64,000 bases of DNA from Deltaproteobacteria bacterium (lineage in GTDB: Bacteria > Myxococcota_A > UBA796 > SXON01): assembly GCA_947445035.1 (NCBI GenBank), contig CANFCK010000002.1:62001-126000 (forward strand), read 5' to 3'. The translations under genes were made by a program, and so were the position numbers. Each line of letters starts with the position of its first letter. Position 1 is the stretch's first letter. The notes under the pieces are model-generated. The model worked only from the letters and a program-made list of their open reading frames with translations. It was not told the origin of the DNA and did not search any database. Below are positions 8,609 through 17,431 of this stretch, in pieces.

Positions 8609-10351
8609 CTACCGCCGACGTCTCCCCACCGCCGCCAACGCAACGATGGCACCCAACCCAACGGGTGCTCCCGCCCCACCGCTACACGCTCCACACTCCT
8701 CGGGCAGGCCGCCGATGGTCGCCGTGTCGTCGTCCTCGCTGTCGTCGGCCGCGCTGTCGCTGTCCGTGGCGCCGGTGTCGCCCGTGTCCCCGGTGTCAAG
8801 AACCCCGGTGTCGTCGCCGGTGTCGTCGCCGCCGGTGTCCGCTTCGTCCGCGAGCCAGTCCTCGACGAGGCCGATGGTGTCTTCTTCGGTGTAGCGCTCC
8901 CCGAACGCGATCATCCACGCATCGTCATCATCGGCGGCGCCCGCCTCGATCAACAACTCACCGGTGATCGGGGAGGCGTACAACAGATCCAGGTGTGACA
9001 GATTCGCGAGGTGCACCTCGGCGACGACGGCACCCCGCGCGGTGAGTCGGTCGGTGGCAGTGGCGCTGTCCACGAACACCAGCCCGTCGCTTTCCCCGCT
9101 GATCTCGCCAAGGATCAGCGCCCCGGAGGCGAGCCCCTGCACCTCCTCCTCGGCGATGCCGACCGTCACGAGACCGTCGCCGATCGCCGCCGAGATGATG
9201 TCCGCCCACTGGTTGACGGTCATCTCGCCAAGCTCGGCCCAGGTGTCACCAAACATGGTGTTGGCGTAGTCGGGGCTGCCGTTGGGCATGACCGGATTGT
9301 GTCCGGCCAGCACGAAGACCTCGATCCCGGGGTCGACACCGGCGGCGGCGATGGCGTCGAGGACGCCCCCACCCGCATCGACGATCGCATCGATGCCATC
9401 GGAGTAGGAGTAGTATCCCCACCCCCCTTCATACGTCGTATACCAGTCCTGCTGGGCGGCGTAGACACCGAGCGCCGGGGACTCGCCGGGCAACTCGAAG
9501 TCCTGACGCGCGTAGAGTTGGCGCTGTCCGGGGAACAGCTCGCCGAGGAAACCCTGCTCGCTCAGGTCGGTCTCGACGTACAGGTTTCCGGTGGTGTAGG
9601 GGTAGTAGGCCGCCCAGGACGCGGGGGAGAAGGCCTCGTCAGCGTCCAGGGACAGGTAGTTGCCATTGGGCCAACGGAAGGCGGTGTCGATGCCCGCGAG
9701 CGGTGTGGCGATGAAGACCAGCCGCCGGATGTCGTCACGGTAGCGCGTCCCGACCGAGGTGTACGCGGAATCGGGCCACGCCGCGCGTGCGTAATTCGAG
9801 GCGTAGATCGCTGCGGCGATGCCCCCCTTGCTGTGTGCGACCACGTCGACCTGGGCGGCGCCGGTCCGCTCGCGGATGCGGGCGATGGCATCGGCGATCA
9901 GCTCGGCCTGCTCGAAGGCATCGCCGTGGGGGTGCGCGAAGGTCATCGCATAGACCGGACGGCCGAGCAGGTCTTCGTGCCAGGCCATGGTGATGAACCC
10001 GCGCGATCCATTGTCGCCCACGCCGGGGACGAACAGGATCGGTGTACCAGAAGCCACCGCTGCGCTCGGCCCGACGTGGAGCAAGAACCCCGAGGTGTGG
10101 GGAGTCGCGGTGCCAAAACAGGTCGCAATGAACGGCGCCCAGCTGGCCTGCGTGGGCCACGCCGTGACCTCGTTGTAGACGCCCTTTCCGAAGAGGGTGC
10201 GGTCGGGATCGACATGACGCTCGATCGCGCTCCAGAGGCGCACCGTGCCCTCGGCGTCCTCCACCTCGGCCCCGGTGAAGGTCTCGTCGGAGGTGGTGGG
10301 ATCGTAGCCGGAGGTGGCCCACGCCTGGCTCGCAAAAAACAAGGTGATCAT
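8609..10351 (-). CDS. Secreted alpha/beta-hydrolase (lipase-like) with MYXO-CTERM-type anchor
   Basis: This 580-residue protein has an N-terminal signal peptide ending near SQAWA. The hydrolase core contains ILFVPGVGDNGSRGF (oxyanion strand) and the nucleophile elbow VDVVAHSKGG, similar to the AHSxGG elbow of class I.4 lipases. Later Asp and His candidates lie in FVLAGHNPVMP and LSHLDLLY. A long Asp/Thr/Gly/Ser linker precedes the tail EECGACSGGAGAP, a hydrophobic helix and a terminal RRRR. This tail is the MYXO-CTERM sorting signal thought to anchor proteins at the surface of myxobacteria. It is the last gene of the block starting at phaE, and its start overlaps the preceding stop (ATGA). 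The likely role is hydrolysis of esters outside the cell; the substrate is unproven. Confidence 0.8.
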   Translation of the reverse strand: MITLFFASQAWATSGYDPTTSDETFTGAEVEDAEGTVRLWSAIERHVDPDRTLFGKGVYNEVTAWPTQASWAPFIATCFGTATPHTSGFLLHVGPSAAVASGTPILFVPGVGDNGSRGFITMAWHEDLLGRPVYAMTFAHPHGDAFEQAELIADAIARIRERTGAAQVDVVAHSKGGIAAAIYASNYARAAWPDSAYTSVGTRYRDDIRRLVFIATPLAGIDTAFRWPNGNYLSLDADEAFSPASWAAYYPYTTGNLYVETDLSEQGFLGELFPGQRQLYARQDFELPGESPALGVYAAQQDWYTTYEGGWGYYSYSDGIDAIVDAGGGVLDAIAAAGVDPGIEVFVLAGHNPVMPNGSPDYANTMFGDTWAELGEMTVNQWADIISAAIGDGLVTVGIAEEEVQGLASGALILGEISGESDGLVFVDSATATDRLTARGAVVAEVHLANLSHLDLLYASPITGELLIEAGAADDDDAWMIAFGERYTEEDTIGLVEDWLADEADTGGDDTGDDTGVLDTGDTGDTGATDSDSAADDSEDDDTATIGGLPEECGACSGGAGAPVGLGAIVALAAVGRRRR

Positions 10352-11274
10352 TGGAGAAACTCCGAGAGCGCGGCGTTGAAGGTGCGGGGTGCGTCGTGGT
10401 GCACGGTGTGTCCGGCGCCGTCGATGACGACGAGCGTGGACCCCGGAATCCAGGCCTGCGCGCGCTCAGCGATGTTCCGCGTGGGGCCACCGGTGAAGAC
10501 CGGGTTGGGGATCAGCCGGTCGTCGGCGCCGAAGACGATGAGCGTAGGCACCGAGATGCCCCGTGCCCGCTCACCCACCGGAAAGTCGATCATCCCCGCA
10601 ATCGAACGCGAGACCGCGACGCTGGTCCCGGCGAATCGTGCTGAAAGGCCGACGCGGACGCGCTCCTGGAGCAGTCGCTCGGCCCCTTCGTCCATCCGAG
10701 AAAACACTTGGGTGGTGAAGTTGGCGCGCGTCTGTTCTTCGCCCGCGTCGAGCGCGCGCGCTTCGGTCCAATAGTCCTTCATGAACCGACCGGCGCCCGG
10801 GGCAAAGGTCTCAATGCCAGCGGGAGCGGCCAGGACCAGCCGCTCCACCCGCTCGGGATGGGCCAGCGCCAGTTCCATCACGATCTGCCCGCCCATGCTG
10901 TGCCCGACGAGGGTGGCGCGCTCGATGCCGACGGCAAACATCCAGTCGGACACCACCTCGGCGTACCAGGGTGGCGTGTAGGGCGCATCGGGGCGGGCGG
11001 AAGCGCCGTAGCCGGGGAGGTCCAACGCCAACACCCGGTGCGTCTTCGCCAATTCTGGCAGTTGGTATTCCCAGAAGCCGAGGTGAGAGGAGAGGCCGTG
11101 GACAAAGACAATCGGCGCGCTGTCGCCGCCGCTGTCGACGAAGGCGATGTCCAATTCACCGACCTGGGTGTGTTGGACGGGGAGCGGCGACCACACGTCC
11201 TCGGGCTCCATCGGCCCAAGTTGGGCGTACCGCGGAACACAAGCCGACAGCGCGACGAGCATGGCGGGGATCAT
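10348..11274 (-). CDS. Alpha/beta-fold hydrolase lipoprotein
   Basis: From the ATG at 11274 the protein reads MIPAMLVALSAC, a short lipoprotein signal, then 296 residues of classical alpha/beta hydrolase. IVFVHGLSSHLGFW is the oxyanion HG motif and LVGHSMGGQIVMELAL carries the nucleophile Ser. The acid lies in FGADDRLIPN and the His in DGAGHTVHHDAP. Upstream in-frame codons to 11634 overlap the barrel gene and look non-coding. The start overlaps the barrel gene stop, and its own stop overlaps the next start (both ATGA), so translation is coupled. It probably acts in the periplasm or at the outer membrane on ester or acyl substrates released by the downstream surface hydrolase. Confidence 0.8.
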   Translation of the reverse strand: MIPAMLVALSACVPRYAQLGPMEPEDVWSPLPVQHTQVGELDIAFVDSGGDSAPIVFVHGLSSHLGFWEYQLPELAKTHRVLALDLPGYGASARPDAPYTPPWYAEVVSDWMFAVGIERATLVGHSMGGQIVMELALAHPERVERLVLAAPAGIETFAPGAGRFMKDYWTEARALDAGEEQTRANFTTQVFSRMDEGAERLLQERVRVGLSARFAGTSVAVSRSIAGMIDFPVGERARGISVPTLIVFGADDRLIPNPVFTGGPTRNIAERAQAWIPGSTLVVIDGAGHTVHHDAPRTFNAALSEFLQ

Positions 11275-12773
11275 CCGAGTAACAACCAATCGAAAGTCAA
11301 AAGTACGGTCCACGGCGTCACCGGTTGTGGGGTTGCGAAAACACCAGCCCCGACCAGCGAGAGCGTCCCCAGCGGGAACGGCCGCCCCGACAACCGTGCG
11401 TTGGCTTCGGCGCCGAGAACCTCCCCGGCTGCCGTCTGCGCATACCCGCCGCCAACTGTCAACGTGGCCCGGTCCGCAACCAGGTCGTATCCCAACGAGC
11501 CGGTGGCTGCGACAAGACCGCTCCCCGCGCCCGACACGTCCGGCACGACCGAAATCGCCCGATTCACCGCTCCGGTGTCGGGAAAGAGCAGGTAGCAGCC
11601 GTGTGTTGCGTAGACAGCGCCCACAATGCCCCAACTGTTCGCAGTCAACACACCGGCGTAGACCTCGTCCCCATCGGTGTCACCGGTCGAGGCGAGCAGC
11701 TCAACGCGCGCCACCGACCCGCTGCCACGGGTGTACCGCCAGCGTCCTTCGACATCGGCCAGCCCGCCGCTCACATCGATGTCAGGATGCCCCGCTACGT
11801 AGATGCGGCCAACGTTTCCGACGACCACGGCGTGTACGCCGACCGGCCCCAGATCGAGCCCCGGGTTGTACCCGGCGTCGAGGCCAATCCAGCCCAGATC
11901 GGTGTCCACCTCCGGCGCGAGCTCATCGTCGGTGCTCCGGAAATCGAGTCGGGGGCCTCCCTGCAGCTCGGAGAGGGCGCTGGACGGACCCGACCCCGCA
12001 ATTCCGGCGGCGCCCCCGGCCCGGTCGCGTAGAAACCACCCGTGGAGGCCCACCCGCGTCGCGTAGCTCGGCTTCAGTTGGACATCCGCGACGAAAAGGG
12101 TGACATCGTCGCCGTCGGCAAAAGCCTGCTCGTAGAGCGTGAAGACACCAGCCCGGTACCGCAGCACCTCGCCCCCTCGGGTGTCCAAGCGGCCGTAGGC
12201 AGCAACGCCGGCGGCTTCGCTCCCGAAAAACATCAATCGGCCACCGGAGCGCGTCAGATCGTCGAGCTTCGCGGTCCCGGGGTCGTTGACCGAGTCCCCA
12301 ACGAACTGAAGGCCCGCAACAATCGTATGTCCAGGAATCACCACTACCCGCGCATCCAAGCGACGCGTCTGTAGGTTCACCTGATCGGCGCCGAAGGCAC
12401 CACCGGTGTTGCCGCCGGACGCGTAGGATTGGTCGCCCCAAGCAAAGTCGATCTCGAAGGCAGCGTCGAGCGCGGCCCGGCCGTCGAGAATATCCGGCGT
12501 CCATGTCAAGAACGCGGCGAGGCGCTCTTCGGTGAAGGCGGCGCCAATATTTTCGGTGGTCGTTGAGTTGGTCCCGCCGAGGCGGCCCACCACCTGACCG
12601 TTGACCAATGGATTGGTGGTCACCACGTCAGTGAGGATGCCGCGGGTGGTGAACACACCCAAAAACCGAAGCGGATCCGCGCCCTTGTCGGAGGGGATGA
12701 CGTCGGCCGCGCGGGCCTCGGCGGGGAGGCCGGAATCGTCGGCGAGGGCGAGACTCAGGAAAAGCAACATCAT
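11271..12773 (-). CDS. Outer-membrane beta-barrel (porin-like) protein
   Basis: A short signal peptide (MMLLFLSLALA) precedes 490 residues of alternating hydrophobic/polar strands with many Gly, Tyr and Asp, for example ALDAAFEIDFAWGDQ, VYAGVLTANSWGIVGAVY and ATLTVGGGYAQTAAG. It ends in a hydrophobic strand TVLLTFDWLLLG, as expected of outer-membrane barrels. No named porin family was recognised. It lies between a lipoprotein gene and two hydrolase genes in one overlapping block, which suggests uptake of hydrolysis products; this is inference from position only. Identification of the fold is reasonably secure, the substrate is not. Confidence 0.65.
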   Translation of the reverse strand: MMLLFLSLALADDSGLPAEARAADVIPSDKGADPLRFLGVFTTRGILTDVVTTNPLVNGQVVGRLGGTNSTTTENIGAAFTEERLAAFLTWTPDILDGRAALDAAFEIDFAWGDQSYASGGNTGGAFGADQVNLQTRRLDARVVVIPGHTIVAGLQFVGDSVNDPGTAKLDDLTRSGGRLMFFGSEAAGVAAYGRLDTRGGEVLRYRAGVFTLYEQAFADGDDVTLFVADVQLKPSYATRVGLHGWFLRDRAGGAAGIAGSGPSSALSELQGGPRLDFRSTDDELAPEVDTDLGWIGLDAGYNPGLDLGPVGVHAVVVGNVGRIYVAGHPDIDVSGGLADVEGRWRYTRGSGSVARVELLASTGDTDGDEVYAGVLTANSWGIVGAVYATHGCYLLFPDTGAVNRAISVVPDVSGAGSGLVAATGSLGYDLVADRATLTVGGGYAQTAAGEVLGAEANARLSGRPFPLGTLSLVGAGVFATPQPVTPWTVLLTFDWLLLG

Positions 12774-12796
12774 CGCCGCCGATAGGTCTGGACGTT

Positions 12797-13339
12797 CTAT
12801 CCAGGCTCAAGCTGAGGTCCTTCGGACGAGCCGAAGCCAGACGTGGGCGTGGGCGGCGTGTAGCCGGAGCTCGGGATCACGATGACCACCTCGTACGTGA
12901 GCACGCCGCCACTGACCGAATAGATGCCTTCCGAGGTGGCATTGCTGGGCGAGGTCTGCACCAGGGTGATCGATGCCGGCCCGGTGCGGGTGTCCGTCGT
13001 GAAGGTCCCAATGAAGCGGGTGTCATCGCCTTCGGTGTCGATCGCGACGACGTCGTAGTCACCATCGCCGCCGAACTCCCCGCTGATCGTGGAGAAGTAG
13101 GGCGCGAAGAGCTCGCTGAGGTCGCCGCCGGCCGACAGCCACTCGCCGACGATGGTGTCGGCATCGGTGTCGGTGTCAGAATCAGCGTCGCTGTCAGCGT
13201 CCGTGTCCGAATCAGCGTCAGTATCCGCGTCGGTGTCAGAATCCGCGTCGGTGTCAGCATCGGACTCGACCGCGATGTTCTGGTAGGTGGCGACGCCGTC
13301 GACGTCGTCACGCCCACATGCGAGCGCGAGCATCCACAA
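12797..13339 (-). CDS. Lipoprotein with Asp/Thr/Ser/Ala repeat linker; start uncertain
   Basis: The only start I find is a TTG at 13339 giving MWMLALAC, a truncated lipoprotein signal whose Cys would be acylated. The upstream residues in this frame (ATITLSLW) look like the missing part of the signal peptide but have no start codon. A hexamer-like D/T/S/A repeat (about residues 25-62) leads to a 110-residue beta-rich domain with EGIYSVSGGVLTYEVVIVIPS. The gene lies just below the acyl-CoA ligase, whose frame runs on without a stop into it. An indel near 13340-13360 may have destroyed the ligase stop and this gene's proper start. Function unknown. Confidence 0.55.
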   Translation of the reverse strand: MWMLALACGRDDVDGVATYQNIAVESDADTDADSDTDADTDADSDTDADSDADSDTDTDADTIVGEWLSAGGDLSELFAPYFSTISGEFGGDGDYDVVAIDTEGDDTRFIGTFTTDTRTGPASITLVQTSPSNATSEGIYSVSGGVLTYEVVIVIPSSGYTPPTPTSGFGSSEGPQLEPG

Positions 13340-14814
13340 AGACAGCGTGATGGTTGCACGGTGGCCAGCAGGGCGGCGGATAGCCCGAGGCGGTCGATCT
13401 TGCCCGAGGCGGTCTTGGGAAGCACTGCGAGAACGCGCACCTCTTTGGGAAGCTTGAAGCGGGCGAGCCGGCCGGCGAGATGCTGGAGCACCGCGTCGGC
13501 AGTGACCACCACGCCAGGCGCCGGCTCGACAAAGGCCACGCCGACTTCACCCCACCGGACATCGGGCACGCCGATCACCGCCACCTGGGCGACACCCGGA
13601 CAGGTGAATATCTCGGCTTCCACCTCGGGTGGGTAGACGTTTTCCCCACCGGATATATACATTTCTTTCTTGCGGCCGCGCACGGTGAAGAATCCTTCCG
13701 CATCGCGACTCAGCAGGCCGCCGGTGCGAAACCAGCCGTCGCCCATCGCCGCATCGGTCGCCGCGGTGTCATTGAGGTAGCCCCCGAATACGGCAGGACC
13801 TGACAGGCAAAGCTCGCCGGCCTCGCCAGCCGCACACTCTCCACCGTCCGCCCGCATCAGCTTCGCCGCGACATGCGGCACCGGCTTGCCGACCGAGCCC
13901 GATTTGCGCTCCACATCGGCCTGCGGCAGCGAAAAGCAGTTGGGTCCCACCTCCGTGAGTCCAAAACCTTGCCGAAGCGGGATTTTCCGCTCCCGATACC
14001 GCATCAAAAGCGGCATCGGCAGCGCCGCGCCGCCCACCAGGACATCGCGTACGCTGGACAGGTCGCTCGCGTCGAACGCAGCGTGATCCGCCATCATCTG
14101 AAACATCGTGGGTACGCCCATCAAGAGCGTCGTGCGCTCCGCGGCGACCAGGGCCAGGGCCTCCCCTGCGTCGAACCCGCGCGTCAAGACAACCTTGCCG
14201 CCCCGCCAGAAGAGCGGCGTCGTCAGGCTGTTCAGTCCGCCGGTGTGAAACAGCGGGGTGAACGTCAGCGTGCTGTCGCTCGCGGACAAGTCACACGCAA
14301 GCTGGGTGTTCACCGCGTTCCAATGAAGCTGCTGGTGGGTGAGCAGCGCCCCTTTGGGCCGCCCGGTGGAACCCGAGGTGTACATGAGCACCCAAGGCGC
14401 CGAAAGCGCGCTGCCGGGGCCCTCGTACGCCGCGGAGACGGGGTCGTTCTCCAAGACAACGCCAGGAGCGCGCCACGAGAAGCTAGGATCTACCAGGATC
14501 AGCCGGGGAGCCGCGTGCTCGAGCTGCCAGGCGAGCTCCAGATCCGCGAGTCGTCAGTTCATCGGGAAAAGGGTGGCGCCGACCTCGGCGCACGCGAAAA
14601 GCAGCAGGAGAGTCTCCGCCCGATTCGGTGCCAGCACCGCCACCCGATCTCCCGCGCCGACGCCCTCGGCCCGGAGCCGACCGGCCCACCGCATTGTGTC
14701 GCGATGCAGCATTTCCCAAGTCCACCGACGGCCCGATGCCACATCGACCAGCGCCTCCGCATTCGGGCGGAACCGCGCGTTGGCTTCCGGCCAGCTGCTC
14801 GTCGCCTTCATCAT
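12877..14814 (-). pseudogene. Acyl-CoA synthetase (AMP-forming ligase) interrupted by an in-frame TGA and lacking its normal stop
   Basis: Two stretches of one frame (14814-14557 and below 14554) encode a complete ANL-family ligase. The N-terminal part includes RRWTWEML and ends GATLFPMN. After the TGA at 14554-14556 come RLADLELAWQLEHA and the ATP-binding loop MYTSGSTGRPKGA. The A5-like motif GFGLTEVGPN, the hinge GRKKEMYISGGENVYP and the catalytic Lys motif PKTASGKIDR follow. Relatives have PxNWRL at the break, so the TGA replaces a Trp codon (TGG). Past SGKIDR the frame continues out of phase through the lipoprotein gene to 12877, so the native stop is also missing. The start overlaps phaC (ATGA). 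If intact it would activate fatty or hydroxy acids to CoA esters for the synthases. It is either a pseudogene or a victim of sequence error. Confidence 0.75.
13155..13262. repeat. Hexamer-type repeat coding Asp-Thr/Asp-Ala/Asp-Ser linker
   Basis: On the plus strand, units such as GTCGGT, GTCAGA, ATCAGC and GTCCGT repeat with period six, encoding alternating Asp and Thr/Ser/Ala on the minus strand. Similar tracts occur in the lipoprotein at about 6665-6750, in the surface hydrolase at about 8745-8850 and in the lipoprotein at about 42362-42425. Confidence 0.7.
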
Positions 14815-15827
14815 GACACACCGCTGGAAAAATCAGACACCAGCGGATAGAATTGCTTAGGACCTTCACCTCCGACCACCACACCGATGTGGCCTGTATC
14901 AAGTGATACATGCCGTGCATCCCCGCTCACCAGCGTGGCCAGCGGGCTGGCCGCCGCGGGCGGGGTGATGAAGTCCCGCGCACAGGTGACCACGAGCGTC
15001 GGCACCCGAACCTCCTTGAGGCGCAACGGTGCTCCGTCGATGATCCAGGTTTCGTTGACGAGGCCGTCGCGCTGGTAGCCCTCACGGATGAACTCCGCGG
15101 CGAAGGCACCGGGAAGCGGGACATTCTCCTCGAGCCAACGCTCGCGCACCAACACGCGTGCGAGCTTGCGGGGATCGTGGCTTGCCGCCTCGATCGCCAG
15201 ATGTTTGGACACAATGCCCACGGGGTCCAAGAGTTGGAAGGCGGGCTTCATGCTCTCCACTGGGACCAACCGGTCCAGCGGAAAGGCGGCCTCGGTGTCG
15301 ATCGAAAGCGCGAACTGGGCGAACCGGCCGCCCGCGCCGAACTGCACCGGTGCCGCCAACGCGACAAGCCCCGCCAGGCGTTCGGGCCAGCGGGCCGCCA
15401 GCATTGCGGCCAGGGTCCCGCCCATGCAGTACCCGAGGAGCACGGCGCGAGGGGCTCCGGCATGGCGGCAGGACCGATCGATGCTGCGACGCAGCAGACC
15501 CAGCGTAGCGCCGACGTCTTCCGACGCGTTCTCCTGTTCGGGGACGCCCCAGTCCACAAGGTAGGTCGGATGGCCACGCTCGGCCAGCGCCGCGACCAGC
15601 GACCGCCCCGGCTCGAGATCGAGGATGTAGGCCTTGTTGATGAGCGACGGTACCAGCACGATCGGGGTGCTTCGGGAAACGCCCACCGGCGCGTAGTAGC
15701 GCACACACAGCCGCCCCTGCCGGTGGATGACGTCGTGCGGCGTGAGCCCGACCGGCGGCCGCGGCGTCCCCGCGAGGATGGCCATCCCCCGTTGGATGCG
15801 CGCGGCCGGAGCGGTCTCAGGGTTCAT
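14811..15827 (-). CDS. phaC: Class III-type poly(3-hydroxyalkanoate) synthase subunit, copy 1
   Basis: This 338-residue alpha/beta-hydrolase-fold protein has the synthase box GYCMGG with the catalytic Cys at residue 134. Conserved PHA-synthase segments include VLVPSLINKAYILDLEPGRSLV and YLVDWG. The acid is in CARDFITPP and the base in DTGHIGVVVG. Its length and the adjacent phaE-like gene point to a class III PhaC-PhaE type, which polymerises hydroxyacyl-CoA into storage granules. The start at 15827 overlaps the second phaC stop by ATGA, and its stop overlaps the ligase start in the same way. Copies 1 and 2 are clearly divergent, so they may differ in monomer preference or form a mixed complex. 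Confidence 0.85.
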   Translation of the reverse strand: MNPETAPAARIQRGMAILAGTPRPPVGLTPHDVIHRQGRLCVRYYAPVGVSRSTPIVLVPSLINKAYILDLEPGRSLVAALAERGHPTYLVDWGVPEQENASEDVGATLGLLRRSIDRSCRHAGAPRAVLLGYCMGGTLAAMLAARWPERLAGLVALAAPVQFGAGGRFAQFALSIDTEAAFPLDRLVPVESMKPAFQLLDPVGIVSKHLAIEAASHDPRKLARVLVRERWLEENVPLPGAFAAEFIREGYQRDGLVNETWIIDGAPLRLKEVRVPTLVVTCARDFITPPAAASPLATLVSGDARHVSLDTGHIGVVVGGEGPKQFYPLVSDFSSGVS

Positions 15828-16828
15828 GTCGCGAGCCACTCCACGATCGCTGCGGGCAGCTTCGCGCCAGCACAAACGCCCACGTGCCCGCCGGAGACGG
15901 TCGCGACCCGCACCGGCCCGCCCCACACCGCTGCGAGTGCGTGCGCAGCGGCCTCAGGGACGATGTGGTCGCCAGCGGCAGCCACGGTGACCGCGGGGAT
16001 CTTGGCATCGCGGAGGTCTACCCGGCGGCCATCCATGACCCAGCCACCCTTCATGAGCGCGTTGTCGAAATAGCAGCCGCGAATGTACTCGCGATAGGTC
16101 GCCCCGGGGAAGTCGACACCGTCGGCATTCCACGACTCCAACGCCACCCAGAGCTCCCGAAAAGCGGGGTCGTCACCGCGGTCGAGCAGCGTCTTGAACT
16201 TCTGCGTGGAACCGGTGGGGCGCATCCACCGAAAACTGTCCTGCATCAGCGCTTTGGGGAAGTTTCCAAAGCCGTCGATGATCGAATCCAACGGGAACGT
16301 TTCCGGACGCGCCCAGGTGGAGAGCCGCCCCGAGCGGTGAAAGTCGATCGGCGTGGCAAGGAAGAAGGCGCGCCGCGCCGGGCCCGGATTCCGCGCGAGG
16401 TGCAGCGCCAAAAAGGTACCACCGACACAATACCCCAACACATCAATCTCATAAATTCCAGCATGGCGAATGGCTCGATTGATACATCTACCCAAAACAC
16501 GATCCACGTAGTGGGACATCGGCAGCTGGCTGTCTTCCGGGCCGGCGCGTCCCCAGTCGAGCACGTAGACCGGCACCCCGGCGGCGGTCAGCGCCTCGAC
16601 GACGCTCCGACCGGGCATCAGGTCGAAGACCGTCCCGGTGTTGATCAGCGGCAGGACGCAGAAGACCGGCGGGAGACGTGCGGTCTCCGGTGCAAAGTAC
16701 CGGACGCAGGCCTTCTGATCGCGGAAGAGCACCGCGTGCGGGGTTTGCCCGGTCCGGACGCGGCTGACCGGGTCGCTTGCGAGCCAGCGGGCCGTGTCAA
16801 TCACGCGATCGGTGACGGTCGTGCTCAC
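15824..16828 (-). CDS. phaC: Class III-type poly(3-hydroxyalkanoate) synthase subunit, copy 2
   Basis: This 334-residue paralogue carries GYCVGG with the catalytic Cys also at residue 134. It has CVLPLINTGTVFDLMPGRSVVEAL, VYVLDWG, a GDHIVPE acid loop and SGGHVGVC with the His. It overlaps phaE-like upstream and phaC copy 1 downstream by ATGA each. Around residues 108-137 the codons become unusually A/T-ending (including AGA, TTG, TGT and ATT) compared with the rest of the gene, giving a local GC drop at about 16425-16505 just before the nucleophile elbow. The two synthases probably arose by an old tandem duplication. Confidence 0.85.
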   Translation of the reverse strand: MSTTVTDRVIDTARWLASDPVSRVRTGQTPHAVLFRDQKACVRYFAPETARLPPVFCVLPLINTGTVFDLMPGRSVVEALTAAGVPVYVLDWGRAGPEDSQLPMSHYVDRVLGRCINRAIRHAGIYEIDVLGYCVGGTFLALHLARNPGPARRAFFLATPIDFHRSGRLSTWARPETFPLDSIIDGFGNFPKALMQDSFRWMRPTGSTQKFKTLLDRGDDPAFRELWVALESWNADGVDFPGATYREYIRGCYFDNALMKGGWVMDGRRVDLRDAKIPAVTVAAAGDHIVPEAAAHALAAVWGGPVRVATVSGGHVGVCAGAKLPAAIVEWLAT

Positions 16829-17298
16829 GAGTTGGCCTTGCGTCGGGCTGCGGGGGGCGATGGGGACTTGTTTGATGCCGTCGTGGACGACCCGCGGGCC
16901 AGTTCGGCTCGCAACGCAGCGACGGTCTCCCGCAGCTCCAACCGCGCCTCCGCTGCTTCGATCCGAGCGTGGACGGCCTCCTTTTCCAGGCGTCCCATCT
17001 GATCCTTGAGGCCAAGAACGAGGTCCTCTTGTTGAAGCACGCGCTCTTCCAACATCGCGGCGATCTTCGCCACCCGGATCACGTCGCCGCGGGTGGGCAG
17101 GTGCATCTGCGCCATCGTGTCGTCCACGCCCTTTTCGTACTTGCCGCGGGCCTGGGCCGCGCCACCGAGGCTCTTCCCCATGGCGTCGAGAACACTCGGA
17201 TTCTCAAGGACCTGGTCCCACCAGCCGCCCATGGCGCGCTCCCAGTGAGAGTAGAGCTCATCGCCGAGTTTGCCGAGGTCAGGGTTCGCGGTAGCCAT
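16825..17298 (-). CDS. phaE: PhaE-like / phasin-like partner of the PHA synthases
   Basis: The ATG at 17298 gives a 157-residue helical protein; a TTG at 17322 would add eight residues. The pattern YSHWERAMGGWWDQVLENP, MHLPTRGDVIRVAKIAAMLEERV and a coiled coil of about 50 residues (LKDQMGRLEKEAVHARIEAAEARLELRETV) resembles the C-terminal part of class III PhaE and related PHA-synthase-associated proteins. A low-complexity Ser/Pro/Lys tail follows. It is the first gene of the minus-strand block and overlaps phaC by ATGA. Upstream, TGCAAG repeats (17352-17357 and 17365-17370) could be regulatory. It is shorter than typical PhaE, so the symbol is provisional. Confidence 0.65.
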   Translation of the reverse strand: MATANPDLGKLGDELYSHWERAMGGWWDQVLENPSVLDAMGKSLGGAAQARGKYEKGVDDTMAQMHLPTRGDVIRVAKIAAMLEERVLQQEDLVLGLKDQMGRLEKEAVHARIEAAEARLELRETVAALRAELARGSSTTASNKSPSPPAARRKANS

Positions 17299-17431
17299 GA
17301 GACGATCCGGGTTTGGTTGCAACGCGGCAAGATACTACCGCGATGCAAGATGTTGTGCAAGGTGTGGGCGATGCTGGGTCCCGAGCCCGAAGCAGGCAAC
17401 GGCAAGACCGCATCGCATTTCCACCGGGAAC

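Noticed and set aside
14554..14556. TGA in the ligase as a selenocysteine codon, since selB is present in the window
   Set aside because: The residue is a conserved Trp position, not a Cys or redox site, and I see no obvious SECIS-like hairpin just downstream.
14895..14910. Recurring GATACA/TGTATC motif (for example TGTATCAAGTGATACA, and CACGTGTATC at 25591 and 27381) as a possible genome signature
   Set aside because: About a dozen GATACA/TGTATC copies were noted, against about ten expected by a rough base-composition estimate for a GC-rich 64-kb window. No clear enrichment.
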